A DNA stretch of 40,102 bases from Bacilli bacterium. Its GTDB lineage: Bacteria; Bacillota_I; Bacilli_A; RFN20; CAG-826. The position numbers and the translations under genes were made by a program. Below the pieces are notes generated by a model. The model was not told where the DNA came from. It searched no databases and saw nothing but the letters and a program-made list of their open reading frames with translations. Positions 25,156 through 33,463 of this stretch are shown here, piece by piece (the first letter of the stretch is position 1; each line of letters starts with the position of its first letter). The stretch lies in assembly GCA_017635565.1 (NCBI GenBank), contig JAGBLE010000011.1, positions 1-40,102 on the forward strand, given 5' to 3'.

Positions 25156-26041
25156 AGTTTTTTAAAGTAACAGAAATAGCTTGCAATCTCCAGTGACCAC
25201 TTGTTCCTGGAACGGTCAAGGTTACTGAAGAAGCGCTTCCAGTCCAAGAAGATGTATCGACATCATAACTTCCGACATTAGCAATGGTATTACTTGTTGG
25301 AGCTTTATTTCCCCAAGTATAGACGATTTTAGAAATCAAACTTCCATCATTAGTCTTAATTGTCACTGAACCACCATAATAAATTCTTAATGCTTCTCCA
25401 TTAGAATAATAAGTTGTTGGAGTTGATGTTCCATCAGTAAATTCGATTGTAACTTTTTCTCCAGTAAAAACGGAATATTGTTCTTGGTCGATTAAACCAA
25501 GCGTTCTGAAATCAACTTCTAGTCCATCTCCAATATCACTAGTTTCTCCACCAGCTCCACTTTCTCCATATAAATCTGCATAAGAATAAACATCTAACCA
25601 GGTTCCAGCGTCTTCTTCACTTTCTTCTTGAGAAACGTATTGAACATCAAATTCCATTAATTCATTAGGATCAATACATTCATATCCATAAATACTTTCA
25701 GTAGTAGGAACAGTCCATCCAGCGTCAGATAATCCTGACAAAAGATTATCCAAATAATCGCCTTCTAATCTCACTTCATAATATGGAACGTATTCTCCAT
25801 CAAATTCTGTTTGCATTTCTTCAAATAAAATGTTTTCTTGTGAGAAAGAATGAAGGACATCAATTTTATTAACTGAAGAAATACCACGAGCGTTTAAAAA
25901 TGTGATGACTTGTCCTTCTAAATAACCCGCTACATAAGTATCTTCACCAGAATCATCATCTTTTGGTGAAGAAGAATTATTTCCACAACCAACAATTGGT
26001 AATGATGCAAGTAATAAGAGAGTTAGAAATTGTTTTTTCAT
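25154..26041 (-). CDS. Surface lipoprotein with C-terminal beta-sandwich domain
   Basis: A secreted protein anchored by lipid: the signal peptide MKKQFLTLLLLASLPIVGC ends in a lipobox with Cys19, followed by a Ser/Asp-rich linker. The middle part (about 35-165) is acidic and I do not recognise it. The C-terminal part (about 180-295), with VTIEFTDGTS, YYSNGEALRIYYGGSVTI, IVYTWGN, WTGSASSVTLTV and WRLQAISVTLK, resembles an adhesive beta-sandwich found beside nucleases and surface proteins in related Bacilli; this is from memory of the pattern, not a search. It has its own promoter, a GAGGT ribosome site and terminator. Cargo or partner unknown. Confidence 0.8.
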   Translation of the reverse strand: MKKQFLTLLLLASLPIVGCGNNSSSPKDDDSGEDTYVAGYLEGQVITFLNARGISSVNKIDVLHSFSQENILFEEMQTEFDGEYVPYYEVRLEGDYLDNLLSGLSDAGWTVPTTESIYGYECIDPNELMEFDVQYVSQEESEEDAGTWLDVYSYADLYGESGAGGETSDIGDGLEVDFRTLGLIDQEQYSVFTGEKVTIEFTDGTSTPTTYYSNGEALRIYYGGSVTIKTNDGSLISKIVYTWGNKAPTSNTIANVGSYDVDTSSWTGSASSVTLTVPGTSGHWRLQAISVTLKN

Positions 26042-26058
26042 GATTAGACCTCGTTTTT

Positions 26059-26087
26059 ATTATATTTGGATAAGAAAAAAGAGACAA
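26059..26087 (-). promoter_or_regulatory. Promoter of the 25154-26041 lipoprotein
   Basis: TTGTCT (26082-26087) and TATAAT (26059-26064) are 17 bases apart on the minus strand. The -35 box lies inside the 3' arm of the engB terminator, so the two elements share DNA. Confidence 0.65.
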
Positions 26088-26103
26088 CATTAATTGTTGT
26101 CCC
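26075..26103 (-). terminator. Terminator after engB
   Basis: GACAACA and TGTTGTC pair (7 bp plus flanking) around a 5-base loop, followed by six T residues on the minus strand. It begins at the engB stop codon and ends the tig-lon-engB unit. Confidence 0.8.
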
Positions 26104-26675
26104 TATTTCTCTAAAACATTTCTTAATAATTCAAATGTTCGAGGTTTTAAAATCGAAACGTAAATCACATTTTCTAAATCAATTCCTACGGATTTGATAT
26201 TTTCATTAAGCTTATGTTTTTCACTTTGATTAATCTTATCAACTTTCGTAAAGACTAATCGGTAATTGATGTTTTTTTCTTCTAAATAATTAATAATTTC
26301 AATATCATCTTCATTAAGTTCTCTTCTTGAGTCAAGAAGAACGAGGACAACTTTTAATCTCGTTACTTTGGAAAAATAATCGTCCATCATTTCTCCAAAT
26401 AATTTATCGAGATTAAATCCGCCTTTCGCGTACCCATATCCAGGAGCGTCCACTAAATAGAGCTTATCATCAACATTATAATAATTGAGTAAACGTGTAT
26501 GTCCTGGTTTAGAAGAAGTAAATGCAAGGTTCTTTTTGTTACACAAGGCATTGATTAATGAAGATTTACCAACATTTGAGCGACCAACTAGCAAAACCTC
26601 AGGAAATAATCCCTGAGGTGCATCTTTTAAGCTTTGAGCGCTTTTAACAAACGATGTGTTTGAAAAATTAATCAT
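26103..26675 (-). CDS. engB: Ribosome biogenesis GTPase EngB (YsxC/YihA)
   Basis: Small GTPase needed for late assembly of the 50S subunit. The 190 residues have the G motifs in order: VGRSNVGKSSL (31-40, G1), TRLLNYY switch, DAPGYGYAKGG (G3), FTKVDK (G4) and a VSILK-type G5. The TrmE-Era class N-terminus SAQSLKDAPQ is typical. Its ATG overlaps the last 8 bases of lon, so it is coupled to it; lonA-ysxC is the same pair as in Bacillus. Ends at a clear terminator. Confidence 0.96.
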   Translation of the reverse strand: MINFSNTSFVKSAQSLKDAPQGLFPEVLLVGRSNVGKSSLINALCNKKNLAFTSSKPGHTRLLNYYNVDDKLYLVDAPGYGYAKGGFNLDKLFGEMMDDYFSKVTRLKVVLVLLDSRRELNEDDIEIINYLEEKNINYRLVFTKVDKINQSEKHKLNENIKSVGIDLENVIYVSILKPRTFELLRNVLEK

Positions 26676-29004
26676 TCATTTCTCCAAAAACAATTTTATA
26701 AGCATCATCAACTGAACTCATAAAGTGAATTTTGAGAGCTTTCTTCACTTCTTTTGGAAGTTCATCAACATCTTTCTTATTCTCTTTAGGAACGATGATT
26801 ACTTTAATGCCACTTCTCGTAGCCGCAAGAGATTTTTCTCTTAACCCACCGATAGGCAAGGCATTACCGCGAAGAGTGACTTCTCCAGTTAAAGCAATAT
26901 CTGGAGAAACTGGGGTGTTACTTAAAGCAGAAATAATTGCTAAAGTCATCGCAACACCTGCTGAAGGTCCATCTTTTGGAACAGCGCCTTCTGGAACGTG
27001 AACGTGAATATCATTTTCAAGGAAAATATTAGGATCGACATGATATTTTTCAGCGTTTGCCTTGACATAGTCAAGAGCAATTGTCGCGCTTTCTTTCATT
27101 ACTTCACCTAATTTTCCAGTGAGGATTAATCCGCCTTTTCCTTTAAAATAAGTGACTTCAATAGGAAGGATATCTCCACCATATTCTGTATAAGCAAGTC
27201 CAGTAATAACTCCGACTTGTTTTGCTTTTTCTTTTTTGGTGTAATCAAAGATTTCAACACCTAGGTATTCTCTAACCTTCTTTTCATCAATTTCAATATG
27301 AGTAATTGAAGGATCTTTAACAATTGCAACCGCAACTTTTCTTAAGCAAGAAGCAATCTTTCTTTCTAAATCACGAACACCAGCTTCACGAGTGTAATAA
27401 TGGAGAATATATTCAATGGCTTTTTCAGTAAAAGTAACATTTTCCATTTTTAAACCATTGAGTTCGACTTGTTTTTTGATTAAGTGTTCAAAAGCGATAT
27501 GTTTCTTTTCAATTTCGGTATAACTATTGAGTTGAATTAATTCAAGACGATCTCTAAGAGGGCCAGGAATATTTTCTAAATAGTTAGCGGTACAGATGAA
27601 TAAAACATCACTTAAATCATATGGTTCTTCGACATAATTGTCGTTAAACATGAAATTTTGTTCAGGATCGAGAACTTCAAGAAGCGCGCTTGCAGGGTCT
27701 CCTTTATATGAAGAAGCAAGTTTATCGACTTCGTCGAGAAGGAAAACTGGGTTACTGACTCCCGCTTTTCTCATTCCCTGAATGATACGGCCTGGTAAAG
27801 AACCAACATATGTTCTTCTATGTCCTCTAATTTCTGCTTCATCAGAGATTCCTCCTAAGGAGCATTTGAAGAATTTTCTTCCTAAAGAACGGGCGATTGA
27901 TTTACCTAAAGAGGTTTTACCAGTTCCCGGTGGACCATAGAAACAAAGAATTGGGCTTTTTAAATTACCAGTCAATTTCTTGACCGCTAAATATTCGACA
28001 ATTCTCTTTTTTGGAGTATCTAAGCCATAATGATCTTCGTTTAAAATGTCTTCGACATTTTTTAAATCATTGTTGTCTTCGGTTTTTTGCCACCATGGAA
28101 TTGACATGATGACGTCTAAATATGAAAGAATTAAGGCGCCTTCTAATGAGCCCTGTGGCATCATTTCATATTTTTTAATTTCGGCTCTTACTTTAGCTTT
28201 GATATTTTCTGGATAAGGGAATTTATCAAGTTTAGCTAAAATGGTGTCAGGATCATTATTTCCTCCGACATCTTCACCGAGTTCTTTTTTAATCGCTTTT
28301 AATTTTTCTCTAAGGAAATATTCCTTTTGAGATTTTTCAGTGCTTTCTCTAACACTTTCAGAGATGTTCTTTTCGATTTCATCTTTGGTGTTTTCTCCAC
28401 TGATAAGAGCGACAACAGATTCTGCTAAAACGACAAAGTCGTTTGTTTCAAGTAATTTTTGTTTCTCACTAGTTGATGATTCAAAGTGACCTGCTAAAGC
28501 ATAGCAAAGTTCAAGAGCAGCGTGATTATCACTTGTTAAATTAATGATGTTTTTTGGAAGTCGAGAAATAATTGTTGGATATTTTTCGAGTTCGTGATTA
28601 ATTGCGTTAACAACTGCCTCGCTACTTTTATAATCTACTTCGATAGGTGGGAGTAAAGTTCCATTAGCAGTAAAGCATTTATCTTCTTCATCAAGAGCAA
28701 TGTTTGATAATTCCACTCTTTCAATGATTTCGACGCGAACTTTGATTCTTTTTTCTCTTTCAGAAATTGAAACAATACGAGCGAGAACACCAACTTTGTA
28801 AATATCATTTTCGGTTGGATTATCGACATCACCATCGACTTGGCTCGTGACTAAAATGAGTGAATCAGCTTTTTCTTTGCTAACTTTGATGGAATTAATG
28901 GAAAATTCTCTTCCAGCATCAATTACCCTTTGGTTATGTGGATAAACAACTAATCCACGAGTAATGAGAAGTGGCAAGTTTAAAGTTGATGGATTTTCTG
29001 CCAT
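26668..29004 (-). CDS. lon: ATP-dependent Lon protease
   Basis: Cytosolic AAA+ protease that degrades misfolded and regulatory proteins, working as a hexamer. The 778 residues have the N-terminal substrate-binding LON domain and coiled coil (about 1-300), the AAA+ module with FYGPPGTGKTSLGK (Walker A) and FLLDEVDKL (Walker B), and the C-terminal protease domain with the catalytic Ser in PKDGPSAGVAM and Lys in GGLREKSLAA. All catalytic residues are present. Strong AAAGGAGG ribosome site about 8 bases upstream. It sits between tig and engB; clpX, which usually accompanies tig and lon in Bacilli, is absent from this cluster. Confidence 0.97.
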   Translation of the reverse strand: MAENPSTLNLPLLITRGLVVYPHNQRVIDAGREFSINSIKVSKEKADSLILVTSQVDGDVDNPTENDIYKVGVLARIVSISEREKRIKVRVEIIERVELSNIALDEEDKCFTANGTLLPPIEVDYKSSEAVVNAINHELEKYPTIISRLPKNIINLTSDNHAALELCYALAGHFESSTSEKQKLLETNDFVVLAESVVALISGENTKDEIEKNISESVRESTEKSQKEYFLREKLKAIKKELGEDVGGNNDPDTILAKLDKFPYPENIKAKVRAEIKKYEMMPQGSLEGALILSYLDVIMSIPWWQKTEDNNDLKNVEDILNEDHYGLDTPKKRIVEYLAVKKLTGNLKSPILCFYGPPGTGKTSLGKSIARSLGRKFFKCSLGGISDEAEIRGHRRTYVGSLPGRIIQGMRKAGVSNPVFLLDEVDKLASSYKGDPASALLEVLDPEQNFMFNDNYVEEPYDLSDVLFICTANYLENIPGPLRDRLELIQLNSYTEIEKKHIAFEHLIKKQVELNGLKMENVTFTEKAIEYILHYYTREAGVRDLERKIASCLRKVAVAIVKDPSITHIEIDEKKVREYLGVEIFDYTKKEKAKQVGVITGLAYTEYGGDILPIEVTYFKGKGGLILTGKLGEVMKESATIALDYVKANAEKYHVDPNIFLENDIHVHVPEGAVPKDGPSAGVAMTLAIISALSNTPVSPDIALTGEVTLRGNALPIGGLREKSLAATRSGIKVIIVPKENKKDVDELPKEVKKALKIHFMSSVDDAYKIVFGEMND

Positions 29005-29037
29005 AACTTTTCCTCCTTTCTTTTATTTAAAAAGAAA

Positions 29038-30312
29038 TTATTTATTGATTTTAAGTAATTCTTCTTCAATTCTTGTCATCAAGAGATTGTGTTTGAATTG
29101 TTGTTCTTGGGCTTTAAGAGCTTTTTTAACATCTTCAAGTTTCATGCTATATTGATCGGCTAATTTTTGATATTCAGCTTCAATATCAGCATCGCTTAAT
29201 TCGAGTTTTTCAATTTCTCCAACTTTTTCTAAGATAAAGTAATTGGTGATGTCTTTTTTAGCATCTTCTTTAAGCTTCTTCATGAAATCTTCTTCGGATT
29301 GACCAGTGAACTGTAAATATTGTTCAAGAGTTAATCCAGATTGCTGCATTCTGTTTACCATGTCTTTTTTCATGGATTCAGCTTGGTCATCAATCATTTC
29401 TTCTGGGATTTCAATTTTCGAACTATTAGCGATTTCAGCGTATAATTTTTCGAGATATTCTCTCTTTTCTTTTGCTTGTTTAGATTCTAAAAGTTCTTTC
29501 TTTTTGCTTTCTTTTAAAGCTTCTAAGGTTTCAATGCCTTCCATTGCTAAATCTTTAACAAATTCATCGTTTAATTCAGGCATTTTCTTGGTTTTCACTT
29601 CGTGAACATCACAAGAGAATAAAGCGGCTTTACCAGCGAGTTCTTTGGTGTATTGTTCTGGGAAAGTGACATTAACATCGCGATGTTCTCCTGGTTTGAC
29701 ACCAATTAATTGATCTTCAAAACCTGGAATGAAAGAACCACTTCCGAGTTCGAGTTCATAATTTTGAGCGGAACCGCCTTCAAATTTAACTCCATCGACA
29801 CTTCCTTCAAAATCCATGACCACTGTATCACCTTTTTCAGCAGCGTCATCTTTAGTAACTAAAGAAGCATTTTGTTTTCTGACATCTTCAAGAGCGTCTT
29901 TAACTTCTTTTTCGGTAACTTTAACTTCTTTTCTACCAAGTTCTAAGCCTTTATATTTACCGAGTTCCACTTTTGGAGAAGTGACAACGATAAATCTAAC
30001 TTCGAGTTCAGTTTCACTAATTTTGGTAACATCAACCTTTGGTTGAGCAAATGGTTCAAGTTTTCCTTCTTTTAAAGCTTCACGATAAGCTTCTGGTAAA
30101 AGCGAATTGATAGCGTCATCAAGCATCTTTCCTTGATCGATATGTTTTCTTGCTAAAGCTTCTGGAGCTTTGCCTTTTCTAAAACCATCGACTTGTACGT
30201 TTTGAGCGAGTTTTTTGAAACTTGCTTCTTGAGCGGCTTTCCATTTTTCAGTTTCGATAACAACATCGACTTGAGTGTGGCAAGCTTCTAATTCTTTAAA
30301 TGTAAATTTCAT
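29038..30312 (-). CDS. tig: Trigger factor
   Basis: Ribosome-bound chaperone with peptidyl-prolyl isomerase activity that meets nascent chains at the exit tunnel. The 424 residues show the three domains: ribosome-binding N-domain (about 1-110) with the signature DGFRKGKAPEALARKHI, the FKBP-type isomerase domain (about 150-235; KGDTVVMDFEGSVDGVKFEGG, FIPGFEDQLIGVKPGE) and the helical C-domain rich in Lys and Glu. A good promoter lies upstream, and the AAAGGAG ribosome site lies in the loop of a small hairpin. First gene of tig-lon-engB; the gap to lon is 33 bases. Confidence 0.97.
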   Translation of the reverse strand: MKFTFKELEACHTQVDVVIETEKWKAAQEASFKKLAQNVQVDGFRKGKAPEALARKHIDQGKMLDDAINSLLPEAYREALKEGKLEPFAQPKVDVTKISETELEVRFIVVTSPKVELGKYKGLELGRKEVKVTEKEVKDALEDVRKQNASLVTKDDAAEKGDTVVMDFEGSVDGVKFEGGSAQNYELELGSGSFIPGFEDQLIGVKPGEHRDVNVTFPEQYTKELAGKAALFSCDVHEVKTKKMPELNDEFVKDLAMEGIETLEALKESKKKELLESKQAKEKREYLEKLYAEIANSSKIEIPEEMIDDQAESMKKDMVNRMQQSGLTLEQYLQFTGQSEEDFMKKLKEDAKKDITNYFILEKVGEIEKLELSDADIEAEYQKLADQYSMKLEDVKKALKAQEQQFKHNLLMTRIEEELLKINK

Positions 30313-30313
30313 G

Positions 30314-30335
30314 AGATTATTCTCCTTTGTAATCT
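30314..30335 (-). promoter_or_regulatory. Hairpin presenting the tig ribosome site in its loop
   Basis: AGATTA and TAATCT form a 6-bp stem around a 10-base loop that holds AAAGGAG; the stem ends one base before the tig ATG. Such a structure could tune initiation. Confidence 0.35.
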
Positions 30336-30350
30336 GTGCATGCGAGAAAA

Positions 30351-30379
30351 ATTATAAATTAAATAATAATTTATGGCAA
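30351..30379 (-). promoter_or_regulatory. Promoter of tig-lon-engB
   Basis: TTGCCA (30374-30379) and TATAAT (30351-30356) are 17 bases apart on the minus strand, 5 of 6 and 6 of 6 matches to consensus. Confidence 0.75.
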
Positions 30380-30394
30380 TCAAAATGCTTCATA

Positions 30395-30432
30395 AAAGAA
30401 AAATAGACCGATTTTATTGATTTCAGTCTATT
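30395..30432 (-). terminator. Terminator after the 30444-31349 gene
   Basis: AATAGACTGA and TCGGTCTATT form a 10-bp stem with one T-G pair around an 11-base loop, followed by a T-rich run on the minus strand. Confidence 0.7.
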
Positions 30433-30443
30433 GTTTTTTCGCT

Positions 30444-31349
30444 TTATAACGTACCTAATTTTTCTTCAATGTCATTAATTAAATCATTAATATGATTTTT
30501 GTCTAACTCCATCGCATCGAAATAAGTATCTAAATCTTTGACTGGTTGATTAGCGTATTTACGGGCAATGATATAAAAGGCAGCGGATAAATCTTTTGGC
30601 GCTTCTTTAATACTTCGAGGATAAAGATACATTTCATATTCTGAATATAATTGAGTGGCACTTTCAGTTAATGTTGGATCTTTATATTCTTGATTCATCA
30701 AACGAATTGTTTCATTAAAAACTGAACTCGTAAATGGAGGATTGAGGTGTTTTGGGTTAACTTCAATAATTTCATCTAATGATTTCATTTTTATTGGTCG
30801 ATCAACTTCCTTTTGCACTAAAAGCATTAATGCATAACTTCTAACGAGTTGCTTTGGGTGATTAAGAAGAACATATTGCACTAAATCAAGAAGAGGTAAT
30901 ATATCTCGATTTCTTAAAGCGTCAAGTCCAATTAGAACATCATTTAAGGAATCACTTTTTAAATATTTTTCGATTTGTTCATCATCATAAAATCTAATGG
31001 TCGCTTGTTTCTTTTCTTCCAAAGCGATAAGTTCGGGCATTTTTCTTAAGACTTCTTCCACGACTTGACTTTCATAAGGTAGGTTATTGTAATAATCGAG
31101 AGTTGAATATGCTTGGTCAAACCTTCCTAAAGCGCATAATAAATTGATATGAACATTGATTAAACTTGAAAGATTTGACTCTAATGTTTTTTGATTATCT
31201 TGAATAACAAAAAGAGCGTCTTCATATTTAGACAAATAAATATAGGCTGAAATACGATAAAATAAGTCGCTTGGAGAAGTACTTCCTTCTGTTAATTTAA
31301 GGACTAAATCATATTTCTTTTGATCGAGTAAAGTTTTCAAACTGTCCAT
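30444..31349 (-). CDS. TPR/HEAT-like helical repeat protein, function unknown
   Basis: A soluble 301-residue protein with no signal peptide. The first third looks like tetratricopeptide repeats (KKYDLVLKLTEG, SDLFYRISAYIYLSKYEDAL, NVHINLLCALGRFDQAYSTL), and the middle looks like a HEAT-type helical pair (DVLIGLDALRNRDILPLLDL, HPKQLVRSYALMLLVQKE). The C-terminal part is helical and acidic. This layout recalls small uncharacterised TPR proteins of Bacilli and mycoplasmas (DUF3196-like), but I cannot confirm the family. It starts 1 base after rarA ends, so the two are cotranscribed; it may be a scaffold, but its link to rarA is not evidence of a repair role. Confidence 0.8.
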   Translation of the reverse strand: MDSLKTLLDQKKYDLVLKLTEGSTSPSDLFYRISAYIYLSKYEDALFVIQDNQKTLESNLSSLINVHINLLCALGRFDQAYSTLDYYNNLPYESQVVEEVLRKMPELIALEEKKQATIRFYDDEQIEKYLKSDSLNDVLIGLDALRNRDILPLLDLVQYVLLNHPKQLVRSYALMLLVQKEVDRPIKMKSLDEIIEVNPKHLNPPFTSSVFNETIRLMNQEYKDPTLTESATQLYSEYEMYLYPRSIKEAPKDLSAAFYIIARKYANQPVKDLDTYFDAMELDKNHINDLINDIEEKLGTL

Positions 31350-31350
31350 A

Positions 31351-32583
31351 TTACTTCTTTATTTTATCCCAATAATCTTTTGTTGTTTGCTCTAATTTAT
31401 TATTTCCGTAGATATAATAATGATGGTCTTTGACATCATCAGGAAGATATTGTTGATTGACCCAATGATTTTTATAATCATGAGGATATTTATAATTTTG
31501 TCCTTTTTCTAAATCGTCTTTTCCATCAAAATGTGTATTTTGTAAATGCCGAGGGATTGAAATTCCTTTTCCCATATTAATATCTTCGCAAGCTTTGTCA
31601 TAAGCGAGATACGCGCTATTACTTTTTGGAGCGGTTGCGATTAATATAACAGCGTTACTAAGAGGCAATTTCGCTTCAGGCATACCTAATTGTAGGGCAA
31701 TATCAACACATGATTTAACAATTGGAATTAAATTAGGATAAGCTAGACCAACATCTTCATTCACCGAACAAAGAAGTCTTCGACAGACTGAGATGATATC
31801 TCCAGCTTCAAGCATTTTTGCTAAATAAAATATAGCAGCGTCTGGATCACTTCCCCTTAATGATTTCATTAAGGCACTTAAATGGTCATAATGACGGTCT
31901 TCGCTTTTATCGTAATTAATATTAGCCTTATCAACGATTTCATTAACATCTTTTAGAGTGATTTTTTTATTCCCTAAAGCGTTAATAAGAAATTCAAGAT
32001 TATTAATTGCTTTTCTCATATCTCCATTAGAAGACATTGATAACATTTCTAAAGCGTCATCATCTATTTTAATCTTTTTAAGATTAATGATTCTAATTAA
32101 TCCTTTTTTAATATCACCGCTATTGATTGATTTAAATTCAAAAACTGAACAGCGAGATAATAAAGCTGGATAAATATAAAAATATGGGTTTTCAGTTGTT
32201 GAAGCAATTAAGGTTATGAGGCCTTTTTCGACATACTCAAGTAAGGATTGCTGCTGCTTCTTATTAAAATATTGGATTTCATCTAAATATAATAAGACTC
32301 CTTTAGAAGCAAAAACACTTTTGGAATCATCAATTACTTTTTTAATATCTTCTAAAGAAGCGGTTGTTCCATTTAATTTACAAAGTAACATATCAGTGTT
32401 TTTAGCAATGATATTAGCGACTGTTGTTTTTCCAACTCCAGGAGGACCATAAAAAATCATATTAGGAATGAGGTTTTTAGAAATGGTTTTTTGAAAAATT
32501 GAGCCTTTTTTAAATAAGTGTTCTTGGCCCACCATATCTTCAATTTTTTCTGGTCTTAATAATTCTGCTAAAGGGGTACTCAT
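31351..32583 (-). CDS. rarA: Replication-associated recombination protein RarA (MgsA)
   Basis: AAA+ ATPase of the clamp-loader clade that acts at stalled replication forks, known from E. coli and Bacillus. The 410 residues include TPLAELLRPEKIEDMVGQEH, Walker A FYGPPGVGKTT (44-54), Walker B LLYLDEIQYFNKKQQ, the sensor STTENPYFYIYPALLSRC and the C-terminal MgsA domain (KMLEAGDIISVCRRLL, DVGLAYPN, YKYPHDY). Residues DEIQ and a short N-terminus are normal variants. No Shine-Dalgarno is present; TATAAT lies 7 bases before the ATG, so the message is probably leaderless. Cotranscribed with the TPR-like gene. Confidence 0.96.
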   Translation of the reverse strand: MSTPLAELLRPEKIEDMVGQEHLFKKGSIFQKTISKNLIPNMIFYGPPGVGKTTVANIIAKNTDMLLCKLNGTTASLEDIKKVIDDSKSVFASKGVLLYLDEIQYFNKKQQQSLLEYVEKGLITLIASTTENPYFYIYPALLSRCSVFEFKSINSGDIKKGLIRIINLKKIKIDDDALEMLSMSSNGDMRKAINNLEFLINALGNKKITLKDVNEIVDKANINYDKSEDRHYDHLSALMKSLRGSDPDAAIFYLAKMLEAGDIISVCRRLLCSVNEDVGLAYPNLIPIVKSCVDIALQLGMPEAKLPLSNAVILIATAPKSNSAYLAYDKACEDINMGKGISIPRHLQNTHFDGKDDLEKGQNYKYPHDYKNHWVNQQYLPDDVKDHHYYIYGNNKLEQTTKDYWDKIKK

Positions 32584-32590
32584 ATATAAA

Positions 32591-32596
32591 ATTATA
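32591..32596 (-). promoter_or_regulatory. -10 box of rarA, leaderless type
   Basis: TATAAT on the minus strand ends 7 bases before the rarA ATG. No good -35 is visible; the region upstream is the terminator of the lemA unit. Confidence 0.45.
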
Positions 32597-32600
32597 TAAT

Positions 32601-32623
32601 AAAAAGGCTGTTATTTAACAGCC
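32601..32623 (-). terminator. Terminator of the lemA unit
   Basis: GGCTGTT and AACAGCC form a 7-bp stem around a 4-base loop, followed by TTTTT on the minus strand, 20 bases after the rubredoxin-like gene. Confidence 0.85.
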
Positions 32624-32643
32624 TAATTATAATTAAAGAATAA

Positions 32644-32766
32644 TTATTTTTCTTCTTCGTCTTCGACTGGTTCAAGACATTCTGGACCTGCTCCACAAAT
32701 TGGGCAAGGCTCTCCATCTTCAACTTCGACAACTTGTCCGCAGACCATGCATTTATATTTCTTCAT
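32644..32766 (-). CDS. Rubredoxin-like small metal-binding protein
   Basis: A 40-residue protein that begins MKKYKCMVCGQVV and continues EPCPICGAGPECLEPV, with two CxxC knuckles at Cys6/Cys9 and Cys21/Cys24 that should bind one iron or zinc. The pattern fits the rubredoxin domain at the C-terminus of rubrerythrins; it is shorter than classical rubredoxin (about 52 residues) and has an acidic tail (DEEEK). It begins 2 bases after lemA, so it belongs to the same transcript, and a terminator follows. A role in electron transfer or oxidative stress is possible; a structural zinc ribbon is the alternative. Confidence 0.85.
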   Translation of the reverse strand: MKKYKCMVCGQVVEVEDGEPCPICGAGPECLEPVEDEEEK

Positions 32767-32768
32767 GA

Positions 32769-33425
32769 TTAGAAGAATGTTCCTCTGGCAGCGGCTTTAA
32801 TTTCACTACTAGTTGTGAATGGAATACGGGTTGTTAAGCCTTTCTTAGCAGCAACAATTCTCTTTGTTGGCCATTCTTGAATTTCTCTATTCCATGTTGC
32901 AACAGTGTCATTATATGCTTCTCTGGCAGCGGTAATTTCTCTTTGTAAATAAGAGTTTTGTTGCATTGCATCCATAATTTCATTATGGGCTTTTAAATCT
33001 GGGTAAGCTTCAATTGCAACATTGATTGCTTTGTTGATGTTTTCAACCGCATCACCTTGACCGTTAAGATCACCATTGCCTCTTGCTTTGGCAACTTCTA
33101 CAAAGGTTTCTTTATCAAGATTGATTGATTTATCAAGCAAACGAGCAACGTTTTGAAGAATCATTACTCTTTGCTCAAGATAGTTATCAATTTGAGATGC
33201 ATCATGTTGAATTTTTTGTTGAAGTTTGTCGAGATAGTCAGCAGCTTTTCTCTTTTTGTATAACCAAATTAATCCACCGATGAGTGGGATTGGTAAAATC
33301 CAAATAACAACTTCAAAGACTTTGCTTCCGGTTCCTACTGTTACAGGAATTTGTTTAGCGATGACGTTTACGTCTCTTCCAGCTTCATTAACTGGTCCAG
33401 TTAATTCGTCGAGTTCATTTGCCAT
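32769..33425 (-). CDS. lemA: LemA family membrane protein
   Basis: A 218-residue protein with an N-terminal stretch, one transmembrane helix (about 36-56) and a long helical cytoplasmic or outer part. The LemA signature is clear: LDKLQQKIQHDASQIDNYLE, RVMILQNVARLLDK, a KARGNGD segment, IEAYPDLKAHNEIMDAMQQN and AAREAYNDTVATWNREIQEWP. The family is widespread, but its function is not settled. A strong AAGGAGG site precedes the ATG. It follows a DUF3137-like gene, a pairing known for lemA, and is followed by the rubredoxin-like gene. High family confidence, low functional certainty. Confidence 0.93.
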   Translation of the reverse strand: MANELDELTGPVNEAGRDVNVIAKQIPVTVGTGSKVFEVVIWILPIPLIGGLIWLYKKRKAADYLDKLQQKIQHDASQIDNYLEQRVMILQNVARLLDKSINLDKETFVEVAKARGNGDLNGQGDAVENINKAINVAIEAYPDLKAHNEIMDAMQQNSYLQREITAAREAYNDTVATWNREIQEWPTKRIVAAKKGLTTRIPFTTSSEIKAAARGTFF

Positions 33426-33463
33426 AAATATTTTCCTCCTTATTTCTAGCAGATATGAATGTG

